Source of the DNA: Narthecium ossifragum
Lineage: Eukaryota > Streptophyta > Magnoliopsida > Dioscoreales > Nartheciaceae
Assembly (NCBI GenBank): GCA_963920575.1
Contig: OY986973.1
Span: 8,195,601-8,259,600, forward strand
Direction of reading: 5' to 3'
Length of the DNA: 64,000 nt
Shown here: piece after piece, positions 34,118-46,805 of the stretch
How positions within the stretch are numbered: the stretch's first letter is position 1
Layout: each line of letters begins with the position of its first letter
Made by a program: the position numbers and the translations under genes
Notes under the pieces: generated by a model
Database searches by the model: none
What the model was told of the DNA's origin: nothing
The model's input: the letters and a program-made list of their open reading frames with translations, nothing else

Positions 34118-35423
34118 TTATGGGATGTTTTGTTTTAATACTTCCTTGTTGGTCTCCCAGATAGATGGTACGTATTTCTTCAAGAATTTTCCATTGATTG
34201 TATGTCGATGGGCGATGCCGTCGAGACTTTGCAGCCGGTATGCGTTCCCATATAAGATATCTTGAACTTGGAAAGGTCTTTCCCAATTAGGACTTTATTT
34301 GCCTAAATTTGGGTCTTTAGTTTTCAAAGGTAAGATCACCTTTCATACCAAGTCTCCGGCATTGAAGCTTTGACCTCGAACCCGCTTGTTGTAAGCTCGG
34401 GCAGCTTTTCCTTTTTGAGCATTGATGTGATTCTAAGTTCGGATCCGGACTCCTTTTAACGAGTCGAGCTCTCCGAACATAGCCTCCTCATACTGTGCTG
34501 GGCTTATGTGAGTTTGGTGCTCCGTTCTCGGAGAGTCGATTTGGACCTCGATGGGGAGCACCGCATCATGTCCATAAAGTAACTCATAGGGAGTTGTTCC
34601 TGTGCTCTCGTGTTGAGATGTACGATAAGCCCATAAGGTCTCGCCTAGGATTTTATGGCATCTCCTCGGATTTCCATCCGTGTCTATCATCTTTTGCACA
34701 TAGTATTTTATGATTTTATTTGTTGACTCGGCTTGTCCATTGGCATGGGCATAGTAGCTTGATCGACGGTGATGGACTGAGGTAGTCCGAAGCGAAAAAT
34801 GATATGTTCTTGAATAAACTTGATGGGAACTGCTTGAGTCACCTTTTAAACTGGGATTGCCTCGACCCATTTTGTAAAATAATCTGTGGCGGTGAGGATG
34901 TATCTATTTCCTTTGCTTGACGTGAGGTAGATAGGACCCATAGTGTCCATGGCCCAGCCTCGGAATAGCCAGGGCTTTATCACTGAGTGCAACTCGGATG
35001 TCAGGACTCGTGGTATTTTCCCATGCTTCTGACACATTACGCATCCCTTAACGTAATCTATGGCATCATTGGTCATGTCGGGCCAGTAGAAACCGAGTTG
35101 TTTAAGTAACCAGGTCAGCTTGACCCCGGCGTAATGGGCTCCACATACGCTGTCATGGACTTCTCCTGGAGCTCGGAGAGCGTCATCCATGTTTATGCAT
35201 CGAAGCAGAGGTCCCTCGAAGGATTTGTGGTAAAGTTTGCCTTCTAGTAGGAGGTATTTAGACGCTCTTTGTCTTAGATCTTTTGCCCCTTGAGCTTGAG
35301 ATGGGTTTGTGAGGTATTCCATGCTTGGCTTTCTCCAGTCAGCCTCCTAGATAAAGTTTGCAGACACCTCGGAGGGGGTTAACGTAACTTCAGTCTCTCG
35401 ACTCCGCCCTCGTTGAGCCAGCG
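34118..35423 (-). pseudogene. Integrase of Tat-lineage element C
   Basis: Minus-strand frames give, in order, the HHCC zinc-binding region (VHDSVCGAHYAG, then CVMCQKHG), the core with the first catalytic aspartate in AMDTMGPIYL and TDYFTKWVEA, the late-core text HANGQAESTNKI and LWAYRTSQHESTGTTPYELL, and the C-terminal part ending at a stop (34118-34120). The frame breaks near 34860. About thirty codons around the second catalytic aspartate are missing between QSITVD and YYAHANGQAE, so it is inactive. The upstream part of pol lies to the right, split by the solo LTR at 35424 and by element A. Confidence 0.82.
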
Positions 35424-37780
35424 TGTGAGGACCCGTTCCTCCAACCCGGTCCGACCGCGTTAGGTCGAGGGTCTGGCTCGTTTGGCCTTGTTCCATGATT
35501 GGGTTGATCACGAAGACCCCAAGGGCAATTTGGTAAATTGCGCCTTGGTTGTAGGTTCCACACCCACGATGCACACACACAACCCCCTTTGTTTCTTATT
35601 TGTGCTTATTAGAACCTTAGGCTAACTTGGGATCGAAAGATCTAAGTTTGGGTGCGCGAAAGCTATCTTTAGGACAGCTGCCAGCCCAAACCGATCGATT
35701 GCGATCGATCGGATTCAAGGTCGGCACCACCTCCGACGTGTCTGGATAAGGACGTGAACCAACCTAGTCCGATCAGTCGCTCCCCGAGCGACCGATCGGA
35801 CTCGGGCCTATAAGTAGCCCGTGAACCGCCTCTGTTTTCCCTTTTTCTTCTCCTCCTCCTTCTCTCCGTTGAGGCTAGGCTTTCATGGCTAATGGCGTTC
35901 CAGCAGCTTGGAGAGGTCGGCAGCAAGGGGAGGAGCAGATCCTTACCTCTCTTGCACTGATTAATCGAGAATTAATCATGGATTAACGTAGAAAGACAGG
36001 ATTCTATGTTTAAGATAGTTTTGGTGTTCATGGTTGATTTTAATTGTTTGTTCTTCAATTCAACAATGCTAGATGGTTACCCTAGGGATGATTAATAACT
36101 TTTATGGAGTTTCAGTGGATTTGGTTTGGATTCAAGTTGGATTTAAGCATGTTTTTCATCAATTGATTTTCGAATTTTCTGTTCTAGTAGAATAGTGGTG
36201 TTCTATCTTGTTTTATGAGATGTACGTTCATGATCGCAGTTGATGTTTTATATGAAAGTTGTAGATCTCTGAGTTTGCTGGTGAATTAAATGAGATGTCT
36301 GTGCTGAAACAGGGCAATTGGTTTAAATTGAAGATTTAAGTGGTTTTTCGATTTTTAATTGAGCTGATTTTTGGAGGGGATGATCTTGATAATCTTTGGA
36401 AGAGATCTGCAAAGTTTGGTTTTTATCCAAGATATTTCAATAGGATTTTGATTAGTTTGTTAAATCTGAGATTTTATCAAAATTGTAGGTTTTGATCTAT
36501 TTATATTATCCGATCGATCCAGTTTTCCGATATGTGATTCGGGGTATGCTATTGAGTTGGTGAATCAAGTTTCATGTCAATCGGACGGCTCGATTGAAAG
36601 ATATGATTTTCTGAGTTTTGTGATATAATTGGTTTGATTTCGGTAAATCAATTATTTTAATCATATCCTGAACATATATTATTTTAAGCCCGTACGTGAT
36701 TTGTGGTTGAATCCGGGGAGTTGCGTCTCCCCTGGGATGTGTAGAATAAATGGGCCTTAAGTACGCCTTCAGCTTTGAATAAAATATTATTATATTGTTG
36801 TCATAGTTGTTTGGGTTGTATCTTGTTTGTAGGCCTGAGTGCCTATTTTATTTCGTTTTATTCTAGACCAATGCTATGTATACCCTTGGCGAGCTGTAGG
36901 CTATGTCCGGACTTGTGTTTTATCTAACATCCTGTTGCATACTTATACTTCTGTTGTGCATGAGCATAATATGCACATGATTGCATTACATGCATAGAGG
37001 ATAGGACGTGGGCGATGGGTTGATCGCTGATCCGAGGCACTCGGGCAGCTCGGATCTAGCCTTAGGACTGAGGTTGGGAAGCAGGGTCTAGGATTTAATA
37101 TGTTATAATAATATGATGATTTGAGGTTACTGTCTAGTTGGCTGTAATTATGCTTGATCGCGGTTTAAAGGTCGTTCTAGGTTCTAGGCTCCGTCTCAAT
37201 TCCATTGTTATGGGGAGTGACGTATCACCTTGTGTTCTACCTTATGTTGTTTCAGCGCTGGAGTCGCTTGGTTGCGAGGGGAGAGTGATGACAGTACCAG
37301 AGGTCATCAGGGTGCGTGTCCTGGGGTAGATGGCGTGCGTGACGTGAGGTTCCCCTAGAGAGGAACGGGAACCTGGGACTTTACTGTTCCCTTCCTTTGT
37401 GAGTGTCGTAGCACAAAATCCTGCTGAGCTTATTGCTCACTCCTACCGGGCTGTGTTTTGCAGGTGCAGGCGTCAGCTCTTCTTCTGTAGATCCCAAATG
37501 GATAGGCACATGATGGCGCGTAGACTTATGGAGGTGTTTGAGGACTTGGGGTTTATTCAATCTTGTTGGATTATTTAAATGTATAATTTCATTTTGTAAG
37601 AATTTTGAGGATTAAATATATTGTATCATAATCTTCAATTTTATTAGAAATTTTATTTGACCCCAGATTCAATTGTTAATTGGTTGTCTTATTTTATTGT
37701 GATCGCGCATTTGATGGATTGAATAGATTAGGAACCCTTACGCCCCGGACCGGATGGGTTTTTTGGGTCGGGGTGTGACA
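35424..37780 (+). mobile_element. Solo LTR of F superfamily inside RNase H of element C
   Basis: 2357 bp, TGTGAGGACCCG to GGGTGTGACA. Flanks are CAGCG (35419-35423) and TAGCG (37781-37785), a TSD with one C/T difference. The target lies in the RNase H motif whose text resumes across the insertion (NAEADTLAQRG on the minus strand). TATAAG at 35809-35814 is preceded by a GATCGATC cluster (35693-35712) and a 17-bp stem-loop (35766-35802). No internal retroelement sequence is present. Confidence 0.9.
35766..35802. promoter_or_regulatory. Inverted repeat just upstream of LTR TATA box
   Basis: Arms AGTCCGATCAGTCGCTC (35766-35782) and GAGCGACCGATCGGACT (35786-35802) match at 16 of 17 positions, with a 3-nt loop. 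The right arm ends 6 bp before TATAAG. It could be a dimeric factor site or a cruciform. Confidence 0.7.
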
Positions 37781-37785
37781 TAGCG

Positions 37786-37893
37786 TGTCGGCTTCGGCGT
37801 TCTCACCCCGTAGGACATGGGTCAAACGTACCGTCTGGAACTTGGCGATGTAGTCCGATACCTTGTGTAGGAATTGTTAGAGATCGGTGCTCG
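37786..37893 (-). pseudogene. RNase H C-terminal fragment of element C
   Basis: The minus strand reads QFLHKVSDYIAKFQTVRLTH and then the VLRGENAEAD signature of the RNase H terminus. It lies between two insertions: the rest of RNase H continues at 52769 (to the right of element A) and the following residues at 35423 (to the left of the solo LTR). One stop codon lies just before QFLHKV. Confidence 0.78.
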
Positions 37894-37898
37894 AGCAT

Positions 37899-39219
37899 TG
37901 CTGAGTGCATGAAAGTGCACTCTGAACAACCTTATAACCATCTCAATTGCTAGATTATTATCCTTAATCAACATCTTTACTACTATTTTTATATCTATAT
38001 GTTGCTTCACATAGTTGTTTGGAAAATGCAGGAAATTGGAGCTAAAAGAAGCTGAAAAGAGTATATGGATCAACTTCAAAAATTAAACTGTACCTGCTCA
38101 TGAAGAAACAAATGATGTGCCATATATGGTTGGAAAGCTCTTGAAGTCTAGATTCTGGAGAATTTTACGGTTTGTGATTCCGAGTTTCCTAGAGGAAGTT
38201 ACGGCAATTTTAGTACCAATGACGCAGTCTGGATGACAAAACAGTAAATACGCTGGGAAGTTCGATCGATCCGACACCTAGAGTCCGATCGATCCGACTA
38301 TGCAGAAACCTGACAGAACACATATTTTTCAGCTATACACAGTCCGATCGATCCCTCCATCCATCCTACTGAGTCCGATCGATCCGACACCCATAGTTCG
38401 ATCGATCCGACTATGCAGAAACCTGACAGGACACATATTTTTCAGCCGTACACAGTCCGATCGATCCTTCCATCCCTCCTACTGAGTCCGATCGATCCGA
38501 CACCTATAGTCCGATCGATCCGACTCGGGCGAAGCCAAAAATTGATGTTTTTAATGAGAGGGATCGATCCGACACCCTGGGAGGGATCGATCCTACTTTC
38601 CCAGTGAAGACAATCAACGGTTTAGATCTAATCCGTGAATGGAGAGACTTTGGGGCTATAAATAAGAAACTTAGGGTTAATCAAAAGGGAGTTCTTGGAC
38701 GTTTTTGGAGGCTTTTTCTAGACGTTTTCCAAAGGAAAAAGATGAAGGAATCTCCATCCATGGCCGAGTAATCCGCGGGCATGGCGGACGGATGATCTAG
38801 CTTGGACTAGGGCTTCTTCTCTAACAATGGTTCATAGTTTTAATCTCTATTGTTAAACTCTTTCCTATGTATTGGATCTTCAAAGATTATTTTCAGATTA
38901 TAGATTTCTATGTGGATGATTAATATTATGAATCCAGTCATGCTTCTTTCATGATCTTATAATCCCATAGTTATCTCTTTTGATTCTCCTACCGAGTCTC
39001 GTGAGACCTTTGCTATGCATTGCCCGTAGTGAGAGCTGGTATTGTGTATTCTTAGGGATTTTGTAAGAGAAGGTTGGGGCTCAATCCCGAGGAATCTTTG
39101 CTATGCATTGCCGATTGTGAGTGTTGGTATTGTGTATTCTTAGAGATCTGCTTAGATAGAGTTAGGGTTTTGTCCCGATGAACTTTTGCTGCGCGTTGCC
39201 TGTAGTGACAGCCGGTATC
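37899..39219 (+). mobile_element. 5' LTR of element A, 3'-truncated
   Basis: 1321 bp matching 51035-52353 of the 3' LTR; the last 410 bp of the LTR are missing. It breaks at CGGTATC (39219). TATAAATA at 38657-38664 is preceded by a GATCGATC array (38264-38593) that includes a duplicated block of about 113 bp (GAGTCCGATCGATCCGACACC to the next copy). Confidence 0.88.
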
Positions 39220-40581
39220 TAATTCCCATATATGGATGAAGAACCAGATGATCTCCCATATATGGTTGGAAAGCTTTTGAAGTCTAGATTCTGGAGAATT
39301 TTACGGTTCATAATTCCGAGTTTCTTAGAGGAAGTTACGGCAATTTTAGTACCGATGGCGCAGTCTGGATGGCAGAACAGTAAATATGCTGGAAAGTCGG
39401 ATCGATCCGTCACCCATGGTGGGATCGATCCGACTATGCAGAAATGTGACAGAACATATATTTTTCGGCTGAACTAAGTTCGATCGATCCCTCTATCCAT
39501 CCTACTCTGTCCGATCGATCGGACACCTAAAATTCTATCGATCGGACTCGGGAATAGCCAGAGACGGAGGATTTTTACGCAACCGATCGATCGGACACCT
39601 AAAATTCGATCGATCGGACTTTTCCAGTGAAGAAAATCAACTTTTGATCTAATCCGAGGATGGATACACTTAAGGCTATAAATATGACTCTTTCTAGGGT
39701 TTGAGGGGGGATTCTTGGACACTTTTGGCTGCTCTTTCTACTCTTTTATATTTTCCTAGGTTTTCTCTTGCTTTATGAAATCTTTTGGAGGATTGTTCTC
39801 GATGGCCCTGCGTGGCTAAATCTTGATCCTTGGTCGAGGAGACTGAAACCTCGGAATCAATGAAACTGTGAGATCTAATCTATTTTTATTGTTCAGTTTA
39901 TACATGAGTATTGGATGTTCTTCTGTGATTAAATCTTCATGATTGTCTTGTCTAATTGCTAGGAGGCCTACTAGTATATTATTCATTGCAATCTACTGCT
40001 AGGTTTGATATCAAATCCGGAATTGTTTGATCCCTCTAATCTGCGAAGCAACTAGGGTTTAATAATCTACTGCGTTTCAGAGATTGTTAGGTCTTAGGAG
40101 GAATATTTGACTAGATTAAATGCAACCGCTTGTGCTTGTGTTGTTTAGCTTCATCGATCTCCCTATTCTTAACGCTGCTACGAGATTAAATATACAGCGC
40201 TTGTCTTAGGTTGTTTAGTTGTTATGGTTGATTAGATCGCTTGATTCTAATTAACTAAGATTGAGGAGAGATTCGAATTTAATTCGGACGGTAAATATTC
40301 ATGGTATGAATTGATTGCTACTTGCATCTATGATCAGTTGTTGGATTCCGATGGTGGATGTTGACTCAGACCAAGGTTTGTTCTCTTGATTTAACTCGTT
40401 TCTTCGCTTTAGATTATTTCTTTACTATTTTCCTCACGTTTAAAAACCCCCCTATCTTTGATCACTTAGCACAAAACTTGGCTAAGCACTCTTCGTGAGA
40501 TCGACTCGTACTCACACTACTACATTTATCTTAAAGAGTATTGGTTTTATTTTTGAGTGCCTGCGACAGCACATCAAATTT

Positions 40582-40599
40582 TGGCGCCGTTGCCGGGGA
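40582..40599 (+). other. Primer-binding site of element B (tRNA-Asp type)
   Basis: TGGCGCCGTTGCCGGGGA, the PBS typical of Athila and Ogre/Tat elements, lies 5 nt after the LTR end CACATCA (40576). Confidence 0.93.
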
Positions 40600-40714
40600 G
40601 TGATTCTAGTTGATTTTTGTGCTTATTGTGATCTTTACTTTCATAAAAAAAAAGAGTTTACACAAATTTTCGGGATTTGTTTTTCTCGGTTTACCGGAAA
40701 GTTCTTGATTGTTT

Positions 40715-43585
40715 ATGAGTACAGCTCGATCTTTTAATCAAGGTAATTTGCTGTATGATCCAGAGATAGAAAGAACTTTACGCAGGTTAAGGAGGGAAGC
40801 TCGGATAAATTCTGAGGAGGACGATTTGACTCTTGATCACTTATTTGTTAGCGATTCTGAATTAGAGGAGGAAGTCATGGCCGGAAATCGGACTTTGAAA
40901 GAGCTTGCAGCCCCAGATTTGAATCAATAATCCTTATGCAATACATTCCCTACTTTGGATGTTGTTACTACTTTTGAATTGAAATCTGGACTAATACATC
41001 TCTTACCCACTTTTCATGGACTTGCAGGTGAGGATCCTCACAAGCATTTAAAAGAGCTTCATGTTGTGTGCACAAGTATGAAACCCATGGGGGTGACTGA
41101 AGATCAAATCAAATTAAGAGCTTTTCCGTTTTCTTTGAAGGATTTGGCTAAGGATTGGCTTTATTATTTACCCTCTGGGAGTATTACTATATGGAACGAG
41201 ATGAAGAGGTTGTTTTTGGAGAAATATTTTCCAGCCTCAAGAGCGGCCAACATTAGAAAAGAGATCTGTGGTGTAAGACAACATAACGGAGAATCTCTAC
41301 ATGAGTATTGGGAACGTTTCAAGAAATTATGTGCAAGCTGTCCCCATCATCAAATTAGTGAGCAATTACTTATCCAATATTTTTATGAGGGCTTACTAAC
41401 CAATGACAGGAGTATGATTGATGCCTCTAGTGGAGGAGCTTTGGTGGATAAAACTCCTGAAGCCGCGAGGAACTTGATTGCAAATATGGCGGCTAATTCT
41501 CAACAATTTAATACTAGACTTGATTCTTATTCAAAACATGTTAATGAGGTAAATGTTTCATCTCTTGAACAACAGATTGTGAGTCTAACTTCTCTTGTTC
41601 GTCAAATAGCTGTAGGTAATATGCAAACAACGAAGGTTTGTGGGATTTGTTCGGTGGCAGGACATCCAACCGATATGTGCCCAACTCTTCAAGAGGAACC
41701 CATTGAACAAGTAAATGCAGCGGGGAGTTTCCCTGGACTACCGCAAAGGAAGTATGATCCATATTCAAACACGTATAATCCGGGATGGAGGGATCACCCC
41801 AATCTCAACTATGGGAATCCACAAGTAAATCAGCCCACAAATCAATTCCGTCCAAGTGGCCAGCAATATCAACAATATAGACCGCCATATCCCCCGAGAC
41901 AACAACCAAACCCAACTCTTAATTCTGGTATGTCTTTAGAAGATATAGTTAAATCTCTTGCTACTAATACTTTGCAATTTCAACAAGAGGCGAAGGCTAG
42001 TATTCAAGGCTTGGAACATCAGGTGGGCCAGATGGCGAATGCAATTAGCATGCTAGAGGCGCAAAGTTCGGGGAAATTACCCTCTCAAACGGTAATAAAT
42101 CCAAGAGAGAATGCAAGTGCAATCATTTTGAGAAGTGGTAAAGAAGTTGAGACTCCAGTAAAGGAAATTCCTGCATCGTCACCGCAAGGAAAAGAGCAAG
42201 ATATTGCCACAGACAAAATCTTTCCCGATGACGACGACGTACCTAAACGTAAGTTTCCACCTCTTTCTGATTATAAACATGTACCTCCTTTTCCTCAGGC
42301 TTTAACAGAATCAAGAAAATATGAGAAGAATTCAGATCTATATGAGATTTTTCGCCGATGCGAGGTAAATGTTCCACTCTTAGATGCTCTTAAACAAGTA
42401 CCTCGTTATGCTAAATTCTTGAAAGAATTGTGCACAATTAAGAGGAAGCAAAAACTTAAAGGATGTGAGAAGGTGAAAGTAGAGGAAAATGTTTCTGCAA
42501 ATCTTCAAAGAAAAATTCCTACAAAGTGTAGAGATCCAGGTATGTTTACTATCCCCTGTACAATTGGTAACACCAAATTTGAGAAAGCCATGTTAGATCT
42601 AGGAGCTTCTATCAATGTCATGCCATATTCTATATATTCTTCTTTAAAACTTGGGCCTTTGAATGAAACTGGTGTTGTGATTCAATTGGCTGACAGATCT
42701 AACGCATATCCTAAAGGTGTAGTTGAAGATATTCTTGTGCAAGTCAATGATTTAGTTTTCTCTGCTGATTTTTATGTGCTTGATATGGAGAATGGTGATC
42801 AAACTACTCCTATTTTGTTGGGAAGACCATTTTTAAAGACATCAAATACTCAGATAGATATGCGTAGTGGCACACTCACCATGGAATTTGATGATAAAAT
42901 TGTTAAGTTTGAAATATATGATGCCAAGAAGTATCCTACTAATGATTGTTCTGTTTATTCTATTGATGTGAGGGAATTGAAAGATACAATGGAAGATGCT
43001 TCGGGGGAGTTTCTACAGAAGGCAGATGAAGAAGTTGTCCAGCCATGTCCAGTCGACCGCGAGAAAGATTCGATCGACCGCCGAGAATATCAGGAGCATT
43101 TATTCAATGAACCTCCTCCGACTGAAGTTGAAAGCATTCCTAGTACGTCGCGAGGTATTTTTCCTGTGACTATTTCATCTTCATTAGTGGTTAAAAATGA
43201 GATGACCTTAGTAGATATTTTCATATCTCGACGGATTTATTTGCGATCATGTGATCTTGACATCGTTGACAATCCGAACAATGACATTCTTAATAGATCA
43301 ATGGATGATTTGATTATATTTGAGCATAATGTTGACTCCTTTCTTTCTGATCACCATGATGACATGTATTTTTGTTTGAAAGATCTAGCTATCTTGTTTA
43401 CTGGTGTGAGTATGGACAAGCTAACTCTCATTTTTGAAAAATACCACTTGGACTCTTATGCTAAATTAACCTTGGTAGCACTATTGAGGTCAAATATTCA
43501 GATTATAGCACCCAGTGATTTTGCATCCCATTGTGCTATAGAACGTCCACCGAGGGCACGATTTAAAAATCTCGATATTGTATAG
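40715..43585 (+). pseudogene. Athila-like gag-protease polyprotein of element B
   Basis: The frame begins ATGAGTACAGCTCG at 40715 and runs 957 codons, with one in-frame TAA at 40928-40930. The N-terminal part has LKELAAPDLNQ. The gag domain covers roughly residues 95-270 (LPTFHGLAGEDPHKHLKE, then ITIWNEMKRLFLEKYFP and YEGLL). A CCHC zinc knuckle (CGICSVAGHPTDMC) starts at residue 309, a Pro/Gln-rich segment follows, and the aspartic protease has its active site in LDLGASINVMP (Asp about 628). After the protease come about 300 residues, the last 145 of which form a module shared with gag of element A (RGIFPV onward). The polyprotein ends in a stop and no reverse transcriptase follows. Gag packages the RNA and the protease matures particles; with other enzymes absent, B would depend on helper elements. 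Confidence 0.85.
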
Positions 43586-45283
43586 AGTGGTTTAGTTTGC
43601 TTTACTTGCTTTATTGTGTGCTTGAGCGTGCTTGAATTATTTTTAGGTTGTGTGCTTGCATGTTGCTTTTGTTTTTGCTTTGCTTTGCTTTTGTTTTTAG
43701 GTGATCGAGCATTCCCTATCATACCTGAAGAATTCGCCTAGCCATGGTGGTTATGAAATTCAAAGTTTGGCAACTCCCACAGTATTCAAAGAAGAAAACA
43801 TGAAGTTGAGCCAATGACAATAAATAAAAGCGCTGCTTGGGAGGCAACCCAAGGGGAGTTCGTTCCTTTCTCTTTTTATTTTCGCATTTCCATTTTAGTT
43901 ATTTTTGTTTTTCTCTGCATTCCACCTTACAATGAGGACAATGTCAGTTTCAAGTGTGGGGGAGGAGATCTAGGTTGCATATGCCATGAGCAAGAATTAC
44001 TTAAGCTTGACATATTCATAACATGATTGAATGAGTAATTTTGCGACTTGAAATTAATTAGTTGAGTTATTTTCCTTGAGATGGTAGTGACTAAATGAGT
44101 AGACAAAAGCTGGTGAGATTTTGAGCCTTTAGACTGACACGTTCATATCAGTCTCACTAATTTCTTTCATGAGAGATATTCTTCCATGGATTTGTTTCTC
44201 TAGAACTTGCTTTGATTCTATTTGAGGTCACATTGACACATGTATACATGAACATGATTAAGGCCATCTTTGTTATAAACTACATAAGCCAAATAGCCTA
44301 CCTTACAATTAATTTTTCCTTTTGCTAAACACCTTTGAGCTTTATTGACTTCATTGTTAACCCACATTACAAGCCTTAAACATGAAAAGTATTTCCGTTA
44401 CCCAAGCCATAAAACTAGTGGAGCATTGATCATCATTAGGACATGTATGGGTGCAAAAGTTCAAGTGTGGGGGTGTTTGGATCGTGGTATGGCTATGATT
44501 GGTGAAGTGGAGTATATTTTTCATACTTAATTCGTGAGTATGTTGTTTCTGAAAAAAAAGAAGATAAAAAAAATCAGAAAAGAAAGTGAAGGAGGAAATT
44601 ATTTCTCATGTTACGAAATGTGTTTATGAATCCTCCTAATACTCCAAGAAAGAGGTATGTTTATGTATGATCTCTACAAAGATGAAAGTTTTTTCAAAAG
44701 ATTGTTCACTATTTCAGTTAAAAAGTATTCCTTTGAACAATCTCTTTACCAATGTGGTAATGTTATATGGTTTGAGTATGTTGAAGCCAAATTGAAGAAG
44801 TTGTTGAATGGAGTGATTGGTTGTACATGTCTTATTGATGCATTTTTGCTTCATTAGTTCCATTGGCTTTTGAGCTACATTCCCAAATATTTCCCACCTT
44901 AATCTTGGACCCCATTACAACCTTTTGAAGTCCTTATGATTTGTGTTATGTATGTGATTCTAGTGGTGGAGAATGAGAAGATATGCAAGCTTATGGTAGA
45001 TCATTTTCATTCGAATGAATTTGAGTGAAATACATACCCTTCAAACACATGAGAGTTGAGTGTTTATTTCAGTGAGGGTCTACTTATTTAGTATGCTCCA
45101 TAGTCAAGTGGAAATACTTACTGATTGATTTTTTTAAGTTGTCTAAAAATGTTTGTTCATGATATGTTATGAGTTGTGAAGAGCTTGATTGTTCTTTGTT
45201 GGTGGCGTTGCAACCTTGATATCTTGAGTAGAGTGAATTTTAGTTTTGCCTGAGGACGAGCAAAAGCTAAGTGTGAGGGAATT
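43586..45283 (+). other. 3' non-coding region of element B
   Basis: It contains AGCGCTGCTTGGGAGGCAAC (43829), a phrase typical of the region after pol in Athila elements, and AAGTGTGGGGGAGG (43953) and AAGTGTGGGGG (44463), polypurine-tract-like words. No env-like or pol frame is recognised. GTGTGAGGGAATT precedes the 3' LTR. Confidence 0.65.
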
Positions 45284-46805
45284 TGATGATGATGCATAAT
45301 GTTATATTTTTATCCCTTAATTCTTAGTCTCCTGTGCTTATTTAGTTTCTAAATACACTCATTATTCTTATATTTTGATTTAGGATGCAATTGAAGTCCT
45401 TAAATCGAAAAGAAGCTGAAAAGAGTGCATGGATCAACTTTAAAGATTAATCTGTACCTTCTCATAAAGAACCAGATGATCTTCCATATATGGTTGGAAA
45501 GCTCTTGAAGTCTAAATTCTGTAGAATTTTACGGTTCGTGATTCCGAGTTTCCTAGAGGACGTTACGACAATTTTAGTACCGATGACGCAGTTTGGATGG
45601 CAGAACAGTAAATATGCTGGAACGTCGGATCGATCCGACACCCATGATGGGATCGATCCGACTATGCAGAAACGTGACAGAACATATATTTTTCGGCTGA
45701 ACTAAGTCCGATCGATCCCTCTATCCATTCTACTATGTCCGATCGATCGGACACCTAAAGTTCGATCGATCGGACTCGGGAATAGCCAGAGACAGAGGAT
45801 TTTTACGCAACCGATCGATCGGACACCTAAAGTTCGATCGATCGGACTTTCCAGTGATGAAAATCAACGGCTTTGATCTAATCCGAGGATGGATACACTT
45901 AAGGCTATAAATAGGACTCTTTCTAGGGTTTGATGGGGGATTCTTGGACACTTTTGGCTGCTCTTTCTACTCTTTTATATTTTCCTAGGTTTTCTCTTGC
46001 TTTATGAAATCTTTTGGAGGATTGTTCTCGATGGCCCTGCGTGGCTAAATCTTGATCCTTGGTCGAGGAGACTGAAATCTCGGAATCAATGAAACTGTGA
46101 GATCTAATCTATTTTTATTGTTCAATTTATACATGAGTATTGGATATTCTTCTGTGATTAAATCTTCGTGATTGTCTTGTCTAATTGCTAGGAGGCCTAC
46201 TAGTATATTATTCATTGCAATCTACTCTTAGGTTTGATATCAAATCCGGAATTGTTTGATCCCTCTAATCTGCGAAGCAACTAGGGTTTAATAATCTACT
46301 GCATTTCAGAGATTGTTAGGTCTTAGGAGGAATATTTGACTAGATTAAATGCAACCGCTTGTGCTTGTGTTGTTTAGCTTAATCGATCTCCCTATTCTTA
46401 ACGCTGCTACTAGATTAAATCTACAGCGCTTGACTTAGGTTGTTTAGTAGTTAGGGTTGATTAGATCGTTTGTTTCTACTTAACTAAGATTGAGGAGAGA
46501 TTCGAATTTAATTCGGACGGTGAATATTCATGGTATGAATTGATTGATACTTGCATCTATGATCAGTTGTTGGATTCGGATGGTGGATGTTGACTCAGAC
46601 CAAGGTTTGTTCTCTTAATTTAACTCGTTTCTTCGCTTTAGATTATTTCTTTACTATTTTCCTCACGTTTAAAAACCCCCCTATCTTTGTTCACTTAGCA
46701 CAAAACTAGGCTAAGCACTATTCGTGGGATCGACTCGTACTCACACTACTACATTTATCTTAAAGAGTATTGGTTTTATTTTTGAGTGCCTGCGACAGCA
46801 CATCA
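45284..46805 (+). mobile_element. 3' LTR of element B
   Basis: About 1522 bp from TGATGATGATGCATAATG (start 45284 or 45287) to GACAGCACATCA. TATAAATA at 45906-45913 is preceded by a GATCGATC array (45626-45850), including TCCGATCGATCGGA at 45738. Sequence of A gag follows directly. Confidence 0.85.

Larger units (their letters stand above)
39220..46805 (+). mobile_element. Athila-like element B, gag-protease only
   Basis: It lies inside gag of element A. The 5' LTR remnant (about 39236-40576) lacks roughly 180 bp of its start; PBS at 40582-40599; gag-protease 40715-43585; non-coding tail; 3' LTR 45284-46805 ending ACAGCACATCA. LTR copies differ at roughly one position in twenty by eye. No reverse transcriptase, RNase H or integrase is present. 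The left TSD was deleted, so none can be scored. The junction 39219-39236 contains a 16-bp filler with a second CCATATATGG. Confidence 0.82.

Noticed and set aside
38264..38593. GATCGATC array as a genomic satellite
   Set aside because: It sits at a fixed LTR position in each copy and does not extend beyond the LTR.
43586..45283. Env-like gene in element B
   Set aside because: No open frame longer than about 70 codons, no signal peptide or membrane segments.
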